Source: Phycisphaerales bacterium (lineage in GTDB: Bacteria > Planctomycetota > Phycisphaerae > UBA1845). Taken from it: DNA of 6,156 bases. The notes below the pieces were generated by a model, which did not search any database, had not been told where the DNA came from, and worked only from the letters and a program-made list of their open reading frames with translations. The stretch lies in NCBI GenBank assembly GCA_030612785.1, contig JAUWNF010000218.1:1-6156 (forward strand), given 5' to 3'. Below, piece by piece: positions 5,892-6,156 of this stretch. The position numbers and the translations under genes were made by a program. Each line of letters opens with the position of its first letter. Position 1 is the stretch's first letter.

Positions 5892-6156
5892 TCAGGTCCA
5901 ACTCCCAGCACATGTGCTTAAGATAATAGAGGTCGAACTGCAGCTTACGCTTGGCGTCCTCGATGGTGTTGCCATAGCGGAAGCTGATCTGGGCCCAGCC
6001 GGTGAGTCCTGGCTTAACCAGGTGGCGGGCGGAGTAATAGGGCAATTGCTCGGTGAGTTCTACGACCAGATCGGTGCGTTCGGGCCGGGGCCCGGCGACG
6101 GACATCTCCCCCACGAAGATGTTGTAGAGTTGGGGTAACTCGTCGAGACGGGTCCG
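5845..6156 (-). CDS. Sugar-phosphate transferase of the polyprenyl-phosphate type, C-terminal part
   Basis: Only the last 103 residues are in the window; the gene starts beyond the right edge. Seen: RTRLDELPQLYNIFVGEMS at the edge, then AGPRPER, a LVKPGLTGWAQ block, the YGN turn and KLQFDLYYLK, all hallmarks of the bacterial sugar transferase family (Pfam PF02397, WcaJ/PglC-type). The Asp-Glu of DELPQ corresponds to the catalytic pair of this family. Such enzymes move a sugar 1-phosphate from a nucleotide sugar to undecaprenyl phosphate at the inner membrane, the first step of exopolysaccharide or O-antigen assembly. The protein ends naturally with RTVGTFLRGAC, where relatives end. The sugar cannot be told. 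Further polysaccharide genes may lie to the right. Confidence 0.93.
   Translation of the reverse strand, partial: RTRLDELPQLYNIFVGEMSVAGPRPERTDLVVELTEQLPYYSARHLVKPGLTGWAQISFRYGNTIEDAKRKLQFDLYYLKHMCWELDLIILLRTVGTFLRGAC

Noticed and set aside
5698..6138. Plus-strand open frame across the end of the peptidase and the sugar transferase
   Set aside because: It is the antisense shadow of the sugar transferase, whose motifs on the minus strand are unmistakable.

Overview
The window looks like chromosomal DNA of a GC-rich bacterium, most probably a member of the Planctomycetota. The evidence is the gene content: an exported DUF1573 protein, a small conserved Sm-like protein, an exported protein with a haem-type CX4CH motif of planctomycete style, and a DUF1573 linker rich in Lys/Pro/Ala. 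This is inference from remembered families; no search was run. No rRNA, tRNA, CRISPR array, insertion sequence or phage gene was seen.

Layout from left to right. Positions 1-1271 (minus) hold an exported DUF1573 protein whose 3' end leaves the window. Its reading frame is interrupted once by an in-frame TGA at 783-785, and typical DUF1573 sequence continues in the same frame for about 260 codons. Right behind the TGA, at 743-774, is a strong stem-loop with a GGUCC loop at the distance expected for a bacterial SECIS element. The economical reading is a selenoprotein with Sec163 in place of a DUF1573 cysteine. Positions 1272-1812 are non-coding and carry two strong hairpins that share the words CCCCATCCC and GGGATGGGG. 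Positions 1813-2094 (plus) encode a small two-helix membrane protein. It converges on the Sm-like protein at 2142-2420 (minus).

The 149-bp gap at 2421-2569 contains overlapping divergent promoters. From there three plus-strand genes follow: the exported CX4CH protein (2570-3679), an HD-domain dNTP triphosphohydrolase of the dGTPase family (3754-4938) and a papain-like cysteine peptidase lipoprotein (4959-5891). Gaps of 74 and 20 bp permit one transcript, but no common pathway is evident. The peptidase gene overlaps tail to tail by 47 bp with the end of a polyprenyl-phosphate sugar-phosphate transferase (minus, 5845 to the right edge).

Most of the proteins with recognisable features are exported or membrane-associated: the DUF1573 protein, the membrane peptide, the CX4CH protein, the lipoprotein peptidase and the sugar transferase. 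The dNTPase and the Sm-like protein are cytoplasmic. The observation most worth following is the candidate DUF1573 selenoprotein with its own SECIS-like hairpin.
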